This document shows positions 33,671-43,368 of a DNA stretch of 64,000 bases, in pieces (positions within the stretch are counted from its first letter, which is position 1; each line of letters opens with the position of its first letter). Made by a program: the position numbers and the translations under genes. The stretch lies in contig NZ_CP073104.1 of assembly GCF_018138145.1 (NCBI RefSeq), positions 1,426,001 to 1,490,000 on the forward strand, written 5' to 3'. This DNA is from Pseudomonas sp. SCA2728.1_7. Its GTDB lineage: Bacteria > Pseudomonadota > Gammaproteobacteria > Pseudomonadales > Pseudomonadaceae. The notes beneath the pieces were generated by a model that was given only the letters and a program-made list of their open reading frames with translations, ran no database searches and was not told the DNA's origin.

Positions 33671-33880
33671 CTATCGCGAGCAGGCTCACTCCTACAGGGG
33701 GGGCTGCGTTGCCTACAAATTTTGAGCAAGACACAAGACCCTGTAGGAGTGAGCCTGCTCGCGATAGCGGTGGGTCAGCCGCAAAAATGCTGATTGGACT
33801 GACCCCTTCGCCAGCAAGCTCCCACAGTGATCTGTGGTGCTCACAAATCCAGTGTGGGAGCGAGCCTGCTCGCGAAGAGG
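33671..33880. repeat. cluster of four REP elements
   Basis: REP copies at 33671-33697, 33741-33770, 33805-33827 (shortened: GCCAGCAAGCTCCCACAG) and 33852-33880, alternating in orientation. Two flavours are mixed: TCACTCCTACAG and GCTCCCACAG. They fill the gap between the convergent receptor and kinase genes. Confidence 0.88.
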
Positions 33881-33898
33881 CCGGCACAGATCACAGCA

Positions 33899-35185
33899 TT
33901 AATCCAGATGCGCCCAGGTCATCCGGAACGACGCCCCACCCCAAGCCGAATCCCCCACCTCAACCTGCCCGCCATGGGACTGTGAGACCCGGCGCACCAA
34001 CGCCAGGCCCAAACCAAACCCACCCGTACGCCGATCCCGACTGGCATCCAGCCGCGAAAACGGCTCGAAGATCTTCTCCCGCCCGTCCAGCGGCACGCCC
34101 GGCCCATCGTCATTGACTCGCACTTGGTAATAATCGCCCGTGCGCTCCAGTGTCACCTCAACCCGTTGCTCGGCATAGCGAATCGCGTTGCGCAGCAGGT
34201 TGATCACCGCCCGCGCCATGAATCGCGGTTCAATGCGCACGGTGTCGAGCCGGCAATCACCGATCAGCAACTGCACGCCCGCCGCCTCTGCCTCCAGCGC
34301 CACGCTGCCGACCACACTGTCGAGCCAATTGGCAGCCTGTATGTTTTCGCGCTTGATCACCGTCGCGCCGCGCTCGAGGCTGGCGTAGGTCAACAGTTCC
34401 GAAACCATTTCCTCGAGCTCACCGAGGTCGGCGTACATGTCGGCAATCAGCTCACGGTTCTGACTGGCGTCCGGTTGCTGTTTGAGCTGGTCGAGTTCAA
34501 ACGACAGCCGCGCAATCGGTGTGCGCAGTTCGTGGGACACGGCGTTGGTCAGTTCACGCTGATTGGCGATCAGACCTTCGATGCGCGCCGCCATCAGGTT
34601 GAAGTGCTCGGCCAGATCGCGGATGTTCGAGCGCTTCGACAGTTGAATGCGCACCGACAGATCGTTATCGCCGAAACGCTCTGCAGCGAGGCGCAGTTTC
34701 TCCAGATCGCGCCAGTGCGGACGCACCCAGAAAAACAGGACGATGCCGATCATCACGGCAATCATCAGATAGGCGCCGGCGATGTAGAACGGCATCAGAC
34801 TCGGCTCGGCCGGCAAGCGGATGCTGAGTAATTGCGGGCCATCGTCAATCGCGGAAATGTACTGGGTGTATTTGTCACGGATCACCAGCAGCCCTTTGGC
34901 CAGCTCGGCTTTTTCCGTTTCGCTCAGTGCCAGTTCAGAGGCGTCGACCAGCGTCAGTCCCAAGCCGTAATGCGGGCGAATCGTTTTCAGCTGGTTTTCC
35001 CGGGCCGGGCCGTCGAGTTCACGCAATTGCTGACCCAACGTCCAGGCCTGTCCGCGCACGGCCTCACGGTTGTAGTCCTGCATCTGATAATCGAGCAAGG
35101 CATCGAAGGTACGCTCGACCGTCTGCAAGGCCAGCACCAGCCCCATCGTCATGACCAGAAACAGCCCGAGAAATAACCGCAGCAT
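33899..35185 (-). CDS. sensor histidine kinase, RstB-like
   Basis: 428 residues. A first membrane helix (LRLFLGLFLVMTMGLVLAL) is followed by a periplasmic domain of about 110 residues and a second helix FYIAGAYLMIAVMIGIVLFF. Then come HAMP, the H-box LTNAVSHELRTPIARLSFEL (about 216-235), the N-box NLLRNAIRYA and G-boxes NDDGPGV and GGFGLGLALVRRV. It begins immediately after the response regulator stop (TAG/ATG adjacent), so the pair is co-translated. The sequence style fits RstB, but the stimulus in Pseudomonas is not evident. Confidence 0.92.
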   Translation of the reverse strand: MLRLFLGLFLVMTMGLVLALQTVERTFDALLDYQMQDYNREAVRGQAWTLGQQLRELDGPARENQLKTIRPHYGLGLTLVDASELALSETEKAELAKGLLVIRDKYTQYISAIDDGPQLLSIRLPAEPSLMPFYIAGAYLMIAVMIGIVLFFWVRPHWRDLEKLRLAAERFGDNDLSVRIQLSKRSNIRDLAEHFNLMAARIEGLIANQRELTNAVSHELRTPIARLSFELDQLKQQPDASQNRELIADMYADLGELEEMVSELLTYASLERGATVIKRENIQAANWLDSVVGSVALEAEAAGVQLLIGDCRLDTVRIEPRFMARAVINLLRNAIRYAEQRVEVTLERTGDYYQVRVNDDGPGVPLDGREKIFEPFSRLDASRDRRTGGFGLGLALVRRVSQSHGGQVEVGDSAWGGASFRMTWAHLD

Positions 35186-35893
35186 CTACAGCTCCCACGC
35201 GAACGGATTGAACAGATAACCCTTGCCCCACACGGTCTTGATACAGATCGGCTCGCGGGGATTGTCTTTGAGCTTGTTGCGCAACTTGCTGATGTACACG
35301 TCGACGCTGCGGTTGAGGCCGTCGAAGGCGATCCCGCGCATGCGATTGAGGATGTCGTCACGCGACAGAACCTTGCCGGCGGCGCTGGCCAGCAACCACA
35401 GCAGTTCGAATTCCATGGTGGTCATTTCAATGACCTCGCCCGCCAGCCTTACTTCCCGACAACTGCGGTCAACGCTCAACTGGCCGAACTCGAGAAAACT
35501 GACCACATTGCTGTCCGGCACCTGGCGCCGTTGCAGCGCTCGCAACCGGGCCAGCAACACCGGCGGCTTGATCGGTTTGATCACATAGTCATCGGCGCCG
35601 GATTCCAGGCCGAGAATGTGGTCGAGGTCATCTTCCTTGGCGGTCAGAATCACGATCGGCGTGTCCGACACACTGCGAATCTCGCGGCACACGTGCAACC
35701 CGCTCTGCCCCGGCAGCATCAGGTCGAGCACCACGACTTTCGGCTTGAATTCGAGAAAGGCCGCCACGGCCAGGTCGCCGCGCAGCACGGTGCGCACTTC
35801 GTAGCCGTGTTGTTCGAGAAAGTGCGCGATCAACGCCGCCAGACGCTCATCGTCTTCCACCAACAGGACTTTGCCAAAACCCAGGTTATCCAT
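35186..35893 (-). CDS. OmpR-family response regulator, RstA-like
   Basis: 235 residues. The receiver has EDDER (about 13-17), phospho-acceptor Asp in VVVLDLMLPGQSGL (about 57), and the lysine in YVIKPIKPPVLLARLRAL. The winged-helix DNA-binding domain is at about 130-235 (FDGLNRSVDVYISKLRNKL, KTVWGKGYLFNPF). The GLNRSVDVYISKLR motif is typical of RstA/PhoP-like members. It heads the operon with the kinase directly after. Confidence 0.92.
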   Translation of the reverse strand: MDNLGFGKVLLVEDDERLAALIAHFLEQHGYEVRTVLRGDLAVAAFLEFKPKVVVLDLMLPGQSGLHVCREIRSVSDTPIVILTAKEDDLDHILGLESGADDYVIKPIKPPVLLARLRALQRRQVPDSNVVSFLEFGQLSVDRSCREVRLAGEVIEMTTMEFELLWLLASAAGKVLSRDDILNRMRGIAFDGLNRSVDVYISKLRNKLKDNPREPICIKTVWGKGYLFNPFAWEL

Positions 35894-35970
35894 AACGACC
35901 GTCTGCCACCCAAGTGTGAAGTGGTCGGCATTATGGCGGCAATCGCGGGCAAGGCGTTTGCTTCAGACAG

Positions 35971-35998
35971 CAAAAACCGGCCGCTGGGGCCGGTTTTC
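35971..35998 (-). terminator. terminator after miaE
   Basis: On the minus strand, AAAACCGGCC and GGCCGGTTTTT arms with a short loop end in TTTTTG, 37 bases after the miaE stop. The symmetric A/T flanks mean that it could work in both directions. Confidence 0.8.
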
Positions 35999-36034
35999 GG
36001 TGATGTTTCATACTCTTAAGAGTTTTTAACAATC

Positions 36035-36637
36035 TTATGCTGGCACACCGCTGTGGAAGCGAAACTCTTCGTCCGGCGATTCGATCAGTTCCTGCTCGGC
36101 GACGCGGACTTTGTCGATGACCTGAGCAATATCCTTCGCATCACCGTACTGATAGGCCAGCTTCAGATAACCCTGAAAATGCCGCGCCTCGCTTTTCAGC
36201 AGGCCAAAGTAGAACTTGCCGAGTTCTTCGTCCAGGTGCGGCACCAGCGCTTCGAACCGCTCGCAACTGCGCGCTTCGATAAACGCGCCGACCACCAGCG
36301 TATCGACCAGTTTCACCGGCTCATGGCTGCGCACGACCTTGCGCAAGCCCGAGGCGTAACGACCGGCATGCAGCTGGCGCAGTTCGATCTTGCGCCGTTT
36401 CATGATGCGCATGACCTGCTCGTGGTGCACCAGTTCTTCCCGGGCCAGACGCGACATCATGTTGATCAGGTCGACGTGGGAATGGTACTTGGCAATCAGG
36501 CTCAGGGCGGTGCTGGCAGCCTTGAACTCGCAGTTCTTGTGGTCGATCAGCAGGGTGTCCTGATCGGCCAGTGCCGCCTGAACCCAGGCGTCGGGGGTGC
36601 GGCAGCCAAGGAATTCGTGGATTTCGGGAAGGATCAT
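36035..36637 (-). CDS. miaE: tRNA 2-methylthio-N6-isopentenyladenosine-37 hydroxylase
   Basis: 200 residues from MILPEIHEFLG at 36637; a GTG at 36646 would add three residues. It is a ferritin-like diiron protein. Iron ligands are in NCEFKAASTA (Glu), REELVHHEQVM (E-x2-H), EARSCERF (Glu) and KSEARHFQGYL (E-x2-H). MiaE hydroxylates the isopentenyl side chain of ms2i6A37 in tRNAs reading UNN codons. It has its own terminator and is divergent from the stress-protein gene. Confidence 0.95.
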   Translation of the reverse strand: MILPEIHEFLGCRTPDAWVQAALADQDTLLIDHKNCEFKAASTALSLIAKYHSHVDLINMMSRLAREELVHHEQVMRIMKRRKIELRQLHAGRYASGLRKVVRSHEPVKLVDTLVVGAFIEARSCERFEALVPHLDEELGKFYFGLLKSEARHFQGYLKLAYQYGDAKDIAQVIDKVRVAEQELIESPDEEFRFHSGVPA

Positions 36638-36713
36638 GGGGCTCACGGTAAAAGGTGTTCGAGCGAAGGGCGCCGATTATACCGGCCTGTCCGCAGACCA
36701 CCAGCGGCTGGCG

Positions 36714-36727
36714 TTGATATGCATCAA
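36714..36727 (+). promoter_or_regulatory. consensus Anr/FNR box of the universal stress gene
   Basis: TTGATATGCATCAA is a perfect TTGAT-N4-ATCAA site. A -10-like TATAGT begins at 36751, which puts the transcription start near 36762 and the box centre at about -41, the class II activator position. The following gene encodes a universal stress protein, a known kind of Anr target in Pseudomonas. Confidence 0.7.
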
Positions 36728-36796
36728 GTCGCGCACGATCGAGCAGCAACTATAGTTGTGCAACGCCGTGCCTTTTCTTTGCTGGAGACTCCGCTC

Positions 36797-37660
36797 ATGC
36801 AAGCCATTCGCAGCATTCTGGTGGTCATCGAACCCGAACATTCGGAAAGCCTGGCGCTCAAGCGCGCCAAGCTGATCGCGGGCGTGACCCAGGCCCATCT
36901 GCACCTGCTGGTGTGCGACAAGAAACACGACCATGCCGGCATGCTTGGCGTACTCAAGGCTGCGCTGGTGGCCGATGGCTACAGCGTGACCACCGAGCAG
37001 GCGTGGAACGAGAGCCTGCATGAAACCATCATCGATGTGCAGCAGGCCGAGGGCTGCGGGCTGGTGATCAAACAGCACTTCCCGGACAGTTCACTGAAAA
37101 AAGCCCTGCTGACCCCGGCCGACTGGAAACTCCTGCGCCACTGCCCTACCCCGGTGTTGCTGGTGAAAACCGCCGGTTCCTGGAAGGACAAGGTGATTCT
37201 GGCAGCCGTGGACGTAGGCAATGCCGATGGCGAGCACCGGCATTTGCACACGACGATCATTGATCATGGCTACGACATTGCCAGTCTGGCCAAAGCGCAT
37301 CTGCATGTGATCGCCGCACATCCATCGCCGATGCTGTCAGCAGCGGACCCGACGCTGCAACTGAGTGAAACCATCGCGGCGCGTTATCGCGAGCAATGTC
37401 GGGCGTTTCAGGCCGAATTCGATGTTGATGATGAACATCTGCACATCGAGGAAGGCCCGGCGGATGTGTTGATCCCGTTCATGGCGCACAAGCTGCAGGC
37501 AGCGGTGACCGTGATAGGCACGGTGGCGCGTACCGGGTTGTCCGGGGCGTTGATCGGGAATACGGCGGAAGTGATTCTGGATGCGCTGGAAAGCGATGTG
37601 CTGGTGCTCAAGCCGCAGGAGGTTGAGGATCATTTGGTGGAGTTGGCGGTGAAGCACTGA
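36797..37660 (+). CDS. tandem universal stress protein
   Basis: 287 residues; ATG at 36797 with GGAG 11 bases upstream. Two Usp domains: 1-130 (SILVVIEPEHSESLALKRAK at the start, CPTPVLLVK at the end) and 140-280 (VILAAVDVGNADGE, then the nucleotide-binding-like GTVARTGLSGALIGNTAEVI). This tandem form resembles UspE. Such proteins support survival during oxygen limitation or stationary phase. The Anr-type promoter upstream agrees with that. Confidence 0.92.
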   Translation: MQAIRSILVVIEPEHSESLALKRAKLIAGVTQAHLHLLVCDKKHDHAGMLGVLKAALVADGYSVTTEQAWNESLHETIIDVQQAEGCGLVIKQHFPDSSLKKALLTPADWKLLRHCPTPVLLVKTAGSWKDKVILAAVDVGNADGEHRHLHTTIIDHGYDIASLAKAHLHVIAAHPSPMLSAADPTLQLSETIAARYREQCRAFQAEFDVDDEHLHIEEGPADVLIPFMAHKLQAAVTVIGTVARTGLSGALIGNTAEVILDALESDVLVLKPQEVEDHLVELAVKH

Positions 37661-37684
37661 ACAGCCACATTTGAAATGCGATCC

Positions 37685-37818
37685 CTGTAGGAGTGAGCCT
37701 GCTCGCGATTGCGTCCTGTCAGTCACCACCTTCTTTGAATGCACTACCGCTATCGCGAGCAGGCTCACTCCTACAGTTGGAATGCATTCCCCTGTGGGAG
37801 CGAGCCTGCTCGCGAAGC
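37685..37818. repeat. REPIN plus a third REP
   Basis: An inverted REP pair at 37685-37776 is followed by a single REP of the GCTCCCACAG flavour at 37792-37818, between two convergent genes. Confidence 0.88.
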
Positions 37819-37827
37819 TTTCGACCT

Positions 37828-38298
37828 TCAGGCGCCGAAGGCGTCCTTCAGAAAGCCGGGGGCGATGTAGCGCTGATAGTGCGCTTCCGACAGCAGGAAG
37901 AATTCCCGATCAATGGCATCGCGCAGTTCCGGCAGGTTCCAGTCACGAAACTCCGGCAGCAGCACCATCCCGTACGCTTCCAGATTAATGATCACCCGCG
38001 CACCCCGGGCAATCAGCTGATACGCCCAGCAATATTCCGACTGATGCGGCACGAAGCGGATCTTGCGCTGTTCCAGCTGCTCTCGCAGGCGCGCCGAATC
38101 GAAAATCTCGACCTTGCCCGCCATCACTTGTGACAGCAATTGCTCCAGACGCAGCCACACCGCGCGCTTTTCCTCCTCGTTGTATCCATTCCAATGGATC
38201 ACTTCGTGGTGGAAACGCTTGCAGCCACGGCACACCAGATCACCGTAAACAGTGGAGCAGAGGCCGACGCAAGGGGTCTTGATGGTCTGATTGGGCAT
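37828..38298 (-). CDS. DUF1289 Fe-S-type protein
   Basis: 156 residues from MPNQTIKTPCVGLCSTVYGD at 38298. The cysteine motif C-x3-C-x8-C-x2-C (TPCVGLC ... VCRGCKRFHHE) is the DUF1289 signature, thought to bind a metal or Fe-S cluster. The remaining 120 residues (EEEKRAVWLRLEQLLSQVMA onward) are helical. An ATG at 38337 has a better ribosome site (AAAGGG) and would add 13 residues; I prefer 38298 because family members start just before the motif. Function unknown. Confidence 0.85.
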   Translation of the reverse strand: MPNQTIKTPCVGLCSTVYGDLVCRGCKRFHHEVIHWNGYNEEEKRAVWLRLEQLLSQVMAGKVEIFDSARLREQLEQRKIRFVPHQSEYCWAYQLIARGARVIINLEAYGMVLLPEFRDWNLPELRDAIDREFFLLSEAHYQRYIAPGFLKDAFGA

Positions 38299-38505
38299 AA
38301 GATAGGCAAAACACTGAAACGCGGAACAGGTCGGCATGTTAGCCCTTTGTCGGCCATTGATCACCCCTCAAACATCAGGGTCTCAGCCGTACCGCGCGTT
38401 TGACCCGGCCGCGCGCATTGCCACGAAAGTCCAATAGAGCGCGACTTACCTTTAAATTTTTTTTGCCGTAGAATCAGCCAGCCTTTTAAGGCGCCAATGT
38501 CCGTT

Positions 38506-38646
38506 AGAAGCTGTTTTCAAAGCGTCACGAGCACAGTCGTTCCTTCAGAGCGGTGTTGGCGAGGGATTTTTCCAGCGGGGAAAAATCCAGCGCCAACCCT
38601 CATCAGCTCCCCGTTCTGCAGGCGTAAAACTTTGAAAGCAGCTTCT
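38506..38646. repeat. 140-bp nested palindrome upstream of acnB
   Basis: Outer inverted ends AGAAGCTG-TTTTCAAAG at 38506 and CTTTGAAAG-CAGCTTCT ending at 38646 enclose a long inner hairpin at 38555-38597 (GTTGGCG..GGATTTTTCC / GGAAAAATCC..CGCCAAC). It looks like a miniature mobile element or a large structured RNA. It ends 120 bases before the acnB start. Confidence 0.65.
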
Positions 38647-38766
38647 GTAAGGAATTGCCGGTAATTCTGGCCGAACGACCCACAACGTCGTGAGGAGCAT
38701 GAGTACGGCAATTTCGGGATGAGCGTCCCGGACACCCATTTGGGACCACTGATGAGGGTAATAACT

Positions 38767-41376
38767 GTGCTTGAAGCCTACCGCAAACATATCGAAGAGC
38801 GTGCAGCCCTGGGTATCGTTCCCCAGCCGCTTAACGCCGAACAAACAGCAGGCCTGGTCGAGCTGCTGAAAAACCCTCCGGCTGGCGAAGAAGAATTTCT
38901 CGTTGACCTGATCACCAATCGCATTCCACCAGGCGTGGACGAAGCGGCTTATGTCAAAGCCGGCTTCCTGTCTGCACTGGCCAAGGGCGAAGTTTCCTCC
39001 CCTCTGCTGGACAAAAAGCGCGCTGTAGAACTGCTCGGCACCATGCAGGGCGGCTACAACATCGTCACTCTGGTTGACCTGCTGGACGACGCCGAGCTGG
39101 CGCCAGTCGCTGCCGCGCAACTCAAGCACACCCTGCTGATGTTCGATGCGTTCCACGACGTCGCGGAGAAAGCCAAGAACGGCAACGTTCACGCTAAAGC
39201 CGTGCTGCAATCCTGGGCTGACGGCGAGTGGTTCAAAAACCGCCCAACGCTGGAAGACAAGATCAGCCTGCGCGTTTTCAAAGTCACCGGCGAAACCAAC
39301 ACCGACGACCTGTCCCCTGCTCCAGATGCCTGGTCGCGTCCAGACATCCCGCTGCACGCCCTGGCCATGCTGAAAATGGCCCGTGACGGCATCGTTCCTG
39401 ATCAACAGGGCGCCATCGGCCCGATGAAGCAGATCGAAGAAATGCGCGGTCAAGGCTTCCCGATCGCCTACGTCGGTGACGTGGTCGGTACCGGTTCGTC
39501 GCGTAAATCCGCTACCAACTCGGTGCTGTGGTTCTTCGGCGACGACGTTCCTTACGTGCCGAACAAGCGCGCTGGCGGTTTCTGCTTCGGCAGCAAAATC
39601 GCTCCGATCTTCTACAACACCATGGAAGATGCCGGCGCACTGCCAATCGAGTTCGACGTTTCCAACATGCACATGGGCGACGTGATCGACCTGTACCCGC
39701 ATGCTGGCAAAGTCTGCAAACACGGCACCGACGAAGTCCTGACCACCTTCGAAATGAAGACTCCGGTGCTGTTGGACGAAGTCCGCGCTGGCGGCCGTAT
39801 CCCGCTGATCATCGGCCGTGGCCTGACCGAGAAGGCTCGCGCCGAACTGGGTCTGCCAGCGTTCGACCTGTTCAAGAAGCCTGATGCACCGATCGAAAGT
39901 ACCAAGGGTTACACCCTGGCGCAGAAAATGGTCGGCAAGGCTTGCGGTCTGGCAGAAGGCAAAGGCATCCGCCCTGGCACCTACTGCGAACCGAAGATGA
40001 CCACCGTAGGTTCTCAGGACACCACCGGTCCAATGACCCGTGACGAACTGAAAGACCTGGCGTGCCTGGGCTTCTCCGCTGATCTGGTAATGCAGTCGTT
40101 CTGCCACACCGCGGCGTATCCAAAGCCGATCGACGTGACTACCCACCACACCCTGCCTGACTTCATCATGACCCGCGGCGGCGTTTCCTTGCGTCCGGGC
40201 GACGGCATCATCCACTCGTGGCTGAACCGCATGCTGCTGCCAGACACCGTCGGTACCGGTGGTGACTCGCACACCCGTTTCCCGATGGGCATTTCGTTCC
40301 CGGCCGGTTCCGGTCTGGTTGCGTTTGCTGCAGCCACCGGCGTTATGCCGCTGGACATGCCGGAATCGATCCTGGTGCGCTTCAAAGGCAAAATGAAACC
40401 TGGCATCACCCTGCGTGACCTGGTTCATGCGATTCCTTACTTCGCCATCCAGAACGGTCTGCTGACCGTTGAGAAGAAAGGCAAGAAAAACGCTTTCTCC
40501 GGCCGCATCCTGGAAATCGAAGGTCTGGAAGGTCTGACCCTGGAGCAGGCGTTCGAACTGTCCGACGCCTCGGCCGAACGTTCGGCTGCCGGTTGCACCA
40601 TCAAGCTGTCGAAAGAGTCGATCACCGAGTACCTGAACTCCAACATCACCCTGCTGCGCTGGATGATCGGCGAAGGCTACGGCGATGCGCGTACCCTGGA
40701 GCGTCGTGCTCAAGCGATGGAAGCCTGGGTTGCCAACCCGGAACTGATGGAAGCCGATGCCGACGCCGAATACGCCGAAGTCATCGAAATCGATCTGGCC
40801 GACATCAGCGAGCCGGTACTGTGCGCGCCGAACGATCCGGACGATGCTCGTCTGCTGTCCAGCGTTGCTGGCGAGAAGATCGACGAAGTGTTCATCGGTT
40901 CGTGCATGACCAACATCGGTCACTTCCGCGCTGCCGGTAAACTGCTGGATCAGGTCAAGGGTCAGCTGCCAACCCGTCTGTGGCTGTCGCCGCCGACCAA
41001 GATGGACGCTCACCAACTGACCGAAGAAGGCTACTACGGCATCTACGGCAAGGCTGGTGCACGCATGGAAATGCCGGGCTGCTCGCTGTGCATGGGTAAC
41101 CAGGCACGTGTAGAGCCGAACAGCACCGTGGTGTCGACATCGACCCGTAACTTCCCGAACCGTCTGGGCGACGGCGCGAACGTCTACCTGGCTTCGGCCG
41201 AGCTGGCGTCCGTGGCTTCGATCCTGGGTCGCCTGCCGACCGTCGAGGAGTACATGGAATACGCTGGCAAGATCGACAGCATGGCGGCCGATATCTACCG
41301 CTACCTGTCCTTCGACCAGATCGCCGAGTTCCGTGAAGCTGCTGCGAACGCCAACATCCCGGTCGTTCAAGCCTAA
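38767..41376 (+). CDS. acnB: aconitate hydratase B
   Basis: 869 residues starting at GTG 38767 (reads [16 protein letters not shown]), with GAGGG at a good distance; the ATG at 38719 gives an unrelated N-terminus. It has the AcnB layout: an N-terminal HEAT-like domain to about 160, then the swivel and catalytic domains. The [4Fe-4S] cysteines lie in [12 protein letters not shown] and [13 protein letters not shown] near the C-terminus, with [11 protein letters not shown] (about 485) at the active site. It interconverts citrate and isocitrate in the TCA cycle; apo-AcnB can bind mRNA. It is monocistronic with its own terminator. Confidence 0.97.
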   Translation: MLEAYRKHIEERAALGIVPQPLNAEQTAGLVELLKNPPAGEEEFLVDLITNRIPPGVDEAAYVKAGFLSALAKGEVSSPLLDKKRAVELLGTMQGGYNIVTLVDLLDDAELAPVAAAQLKHTLLMFDAFHDVAEKAKNGNVHAKAVLQSWADGEWFKNRPTLEDKISLRVFKVTGETNTDDLSPAPDAWSRPDIPLHALAMLKMARDGIVPDQQGAIGPMKQIEEMRGQGFPIAYVGDVVGTGSSRKSATNSVLWFFGDDVPYVPNKRAGGFCFGSKIAPIFYNTMEDAGALPIEFDVSNMHMGDVIDLYPHAGKVCKHGTDEVLTTFEMKTPVLLDEVRAGGRIPLIIGRGLTEKARAELGLPAFDLFKKPDAPIESTKGYTLAQKMVGKACGLAEGKGIRPGTYCEPKMTTVGSQDTTGPMTRDELKDLACLGFSADLVMQSFCHTAAYPKPIDVTTHHTLPDFIMTRGGVSLRPGDGIIHSWLNRMLLPDTVGTGGDSHTRFPMGISFPAGSGLVAFAAATGVMPLDMPESILVRFKGKMKPGITLRDLVHAIPYFAIQNGLLTVEKKGKKNAFSGRILEIEGLEGLTLEQAFELSDASAERSAAGCTIKLSKESITEYLNSNITLLRWMIGEGYGDARTLERRAQAMEAWVANPELMEADADAEYAEVIEIDLADISEPVLCAPNDPDDARLLSSVAGEKIDEVFIGSCMTNIGHFRAAGKLLDQVKGQLPTRLWLSPPTKMDAHQLTEEGYYGIYGKAGARMEMPGCSLCMGNQARVEPNSTVVSTSTRNFPNRLGDGANVYLASAELASVASILGRLPTVEEYMEYAGKIDSMAADIYRYLSFDQIAEFREAAANANIPVVQA

Positions 41377-41392
41377 CGTTACAACGCAATGA

Positions 41393-41430
41393 AAAACGCC
41401 GCCCATCGTGAGATGAGCGGCGTTTTTTTT
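41393..41430 (+). terminator. Rho-independent terminator after acnB
   Basis: AAAAACGCCGC and GCGGCGTTTTT arms around CCATCGTGAGATGA, ending in eight T residues, 17 bases after the acnB stop. Confidence 0.93.
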
Positions 41431-41448
41431 ATGCTTCACATATAGACC

Positions 41449-41539
41449 CTGTGGGAGCGAGCCTGCTCGCGAAAGCGATTCATCATCCAATAGTTACATC
41501 GACTGACACACCGCTTTCGCGAGCAGGCTCGCTCCCACA
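41449..41539. repeat. REPIN
   Basis: CTGTGGGAGCGAGCCTGCTC at 41449 and GAGCAGGCTCGCTCCCACA ending at 41539, an inverted REP pair between acnB and the convergent SulP gene. Confidence 0.9.
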
Positions 41540-41582
41540 TTTGATTCTTGCCAGACAAGAGAACTGCATTTCCCCCATAGAG

Positions 41583-43229
41583 TTATGGGTTGAACTTGAG
41601 GGCTTTCTGCACGGCGCCATCGACGCTCAAACCGCTGAGAATCACACCGTTGGCCTGCACTTCAGGCAAAGCCTCCAACACCGTCAGCGCTTCATGCTTG
41701 AGCCGCGCCAGAATCAGCCGCTTGCCCTCCTGATGCACCCGCAAGAAAAACTCCTGCATCGCCTCAATGCTGGTGCCATCCAGGTCCGGCGTCTCTTCAA
41801 GACTCAGAATCACCGTGTGCACCGGCACCTCTGCATGGCGGACCAGTCTTAACGCCGCCCCCAGAATTCGTTCAACGTTGGCAAAGAACAACGCCTCACT
41901 GGGCCGAATGATCATTACGCCAGGCTCCGTCTGGGCAATGGGATGACGCTGCACATCAACAAAATCGTGCCCGCCATCAATCCGCCCGAGCACCTGAATA
42001 TCCGCCGCCGACATCTGTTTGAGCATCAACAGCACACTGATCGCCACCGAGACCAGCAAGCCGTCCAGCACGCCCAATAGCAGCACGGCAGAGACTGCGC
42101 AGATCACCAGCAAACGATCCCGGCGCCAGATGAAATACCGGCCCAGCGGCTGCAAACTCAAGCCGCGACCCAACGCATGCATGACAATCGCGGCGAGGAT
42201 CGGCTCCGGCGTCAGGGCAATCCATGGCAACACCGTCAGCACGATGATCAACACCACCAGTGCTGCCACCGCGCCGGCCCAGCGTGACGTCGCACCCGCT
42301 GCTTCATTCGCCGAAGTCGCCGAATACCCGGCGCCTGCCGGCATGCCATGAAACAACCCGGAAAGCAGGTTCGACGCGCCCAGCGCCAGCAGATCGCGGT
42401 TTGAAGTGACGCGGTCGCCATGCTTGAGCGCATACGCACTGATCGAGCCATACGACTCCGCATACAGAATCATCACCAGCGCAAACCCTACCTCGCCCAA
42501 ACGCAGCCAGTCGGCGAACGGCAGCACTGGCAAATTGGGCACTTCGAGGCTGAGGTCAATCATGCCGATCATCTTCACGCCGTATGCCGGCAGGTTCAGC
42601 CATTGCCCGGCGACGATGACGATCACCACCACCAGCAAGCCACCGGGTAACCGAGGGAATCGTGAAAACAACCCTAGCAACACCAGCGCAACGGCAGCGA
42701 CAGCGGCGGCTGGCCAGTTCCATTGCGGCAGTTGTTCAAGCAATTGCGGGGCGAAGCGCACCAGATTGGCGTCAGTCAGATGCACGCCGACCACGCTGGC
42801 GACCTGTTTGAGAATGATCGTCAGCGCCAGGCCGAAGGCAAATCCGCGTAAAACCGGTTTGGCGATGAAGGCGGTGACACTGCCCAGACGAAAGAGCCCG
42901 GCCAATAGAAACAAGCCGCCCGTGACCAACACCAGGCCGACTGCCAGGGTCGAGCGCAATTGCGTGTCACCATTGGCCAGCGTCGCCGTCGCGGCCGCCA
43001 GCACTGCGGCCGACGAGGACGTCGCCGACACAATCGCAAAACGACTGGTGCCGAACACCCCATAACACAGCAACCCGGCAAACAGGGCGATCACCCCTGC
43101 CTGAGGCGCCAGCGCGGCGATGGTCGAATACGCCACCGCTTCGGGCAGCAAGAGGCCTGCGATGGACAGGCCGGCGAGCACGTCCTGCCAGCGATTGATG
43201 GGTGCAACAGGTGGCGCGAGGCTCGACAA
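41583..43229 (-). CDS. SulP family anion transporter with STAS domain
   Basis: About 548 residues. An ATG at 43265 lies inside the terminator stem of the upstream gene, so I prefer TTG at 43229 (reads LSSLAPPVAPINRWQDV), which has GGAG eight bases upstream. SulP features: about ten to twelve membrane spans, LAGLSIAGLLLPEAVAYSTI as the first, GYSATSANEAAGATSRWAG in the central region, and a C-terminal STAS domain from about 410 (VILSLEETPDLDGTSIEAMQ). It transports sulfate, bicarbonate or dicarboxylates; the substrate is not readable from sequence. Confidence 0.88.
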   Translation of the reverse strand: MSSLAPPVAPINRWQDVLAGLSIAGLLLPEAVAYSTIAALAPQAGVIALFAGLLCYGVFGTSRFAIVSATSSSAAVLAAATATLANGDTQLRSTLAVGLVLVTGGLFLLAGLFRLGSVTAFIAKPVLRGFAFGLALTIILKQVASVVGVHLTDANLVRFAPQLLEQLPQWNWPAAAVAAVALVLLGLFSRFPRLPGGLLVVVIVIVAGQWLNLPAYGVKMIGMIDLSLEVPNLPVLPFADWLRLGEVGFALVMILYAESYGSISAYALKHGDRVTSNRDLLALGASNLLSGLFHGMPAGAGYSATSANEAAGATSRWAGAVAALVVLIIVLTVLPWIALTPEPILAAIVMHALGRGLSLQPLGRYFIWRRDRLLVICAVSAVLLLGVLDGLLVSVAISVLLMLKQMSAADIQVLGRIDGGHDFVDVQRHPIAQTEPGVMIIRPSEALFFANVERILGAALRLVRHAEVPVHTVILSLEETPDLDGTSIEAMQEFFLRVHQEGKRLILARLKHEALTVLEALPEVQANGVILSGLSVDGAVQKALKFNP

Positions 43230-43246
43230 TCCACTGTCTCCAGACG

Positions 43247-43281
43247 AAAAAAAACCGCTGCGCATCGGTGATGCGCAGCGG
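43247..43281 (-). terminator. terminator after the serine-type transporter
   Basis: On the minus strand, CCGCTGCGCAT and ATGCGCAGCGG arms with a CACCG loop are followed by TTTTTTTT. The ATG of one arm is also the apparent SulP start, which argues for a later SulP start. Confidence 0.93.
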
Positions 43282-43368
43282 CGTACTGTAGCTCAAAAAC
43301 AAAAGATCGCAGCCTTGTGCAGCGTCTGCTCAGGGATTCAGGCAGTGGCTGCCGCAGGCTGCGAACTT

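Noticed and set aside
38545..41490. 981-codon minus-strand frame across acnB
   Set aside because: Long open frame caused by high GC; the plus strand encodes full-length AcnB with all cofactor motifs.
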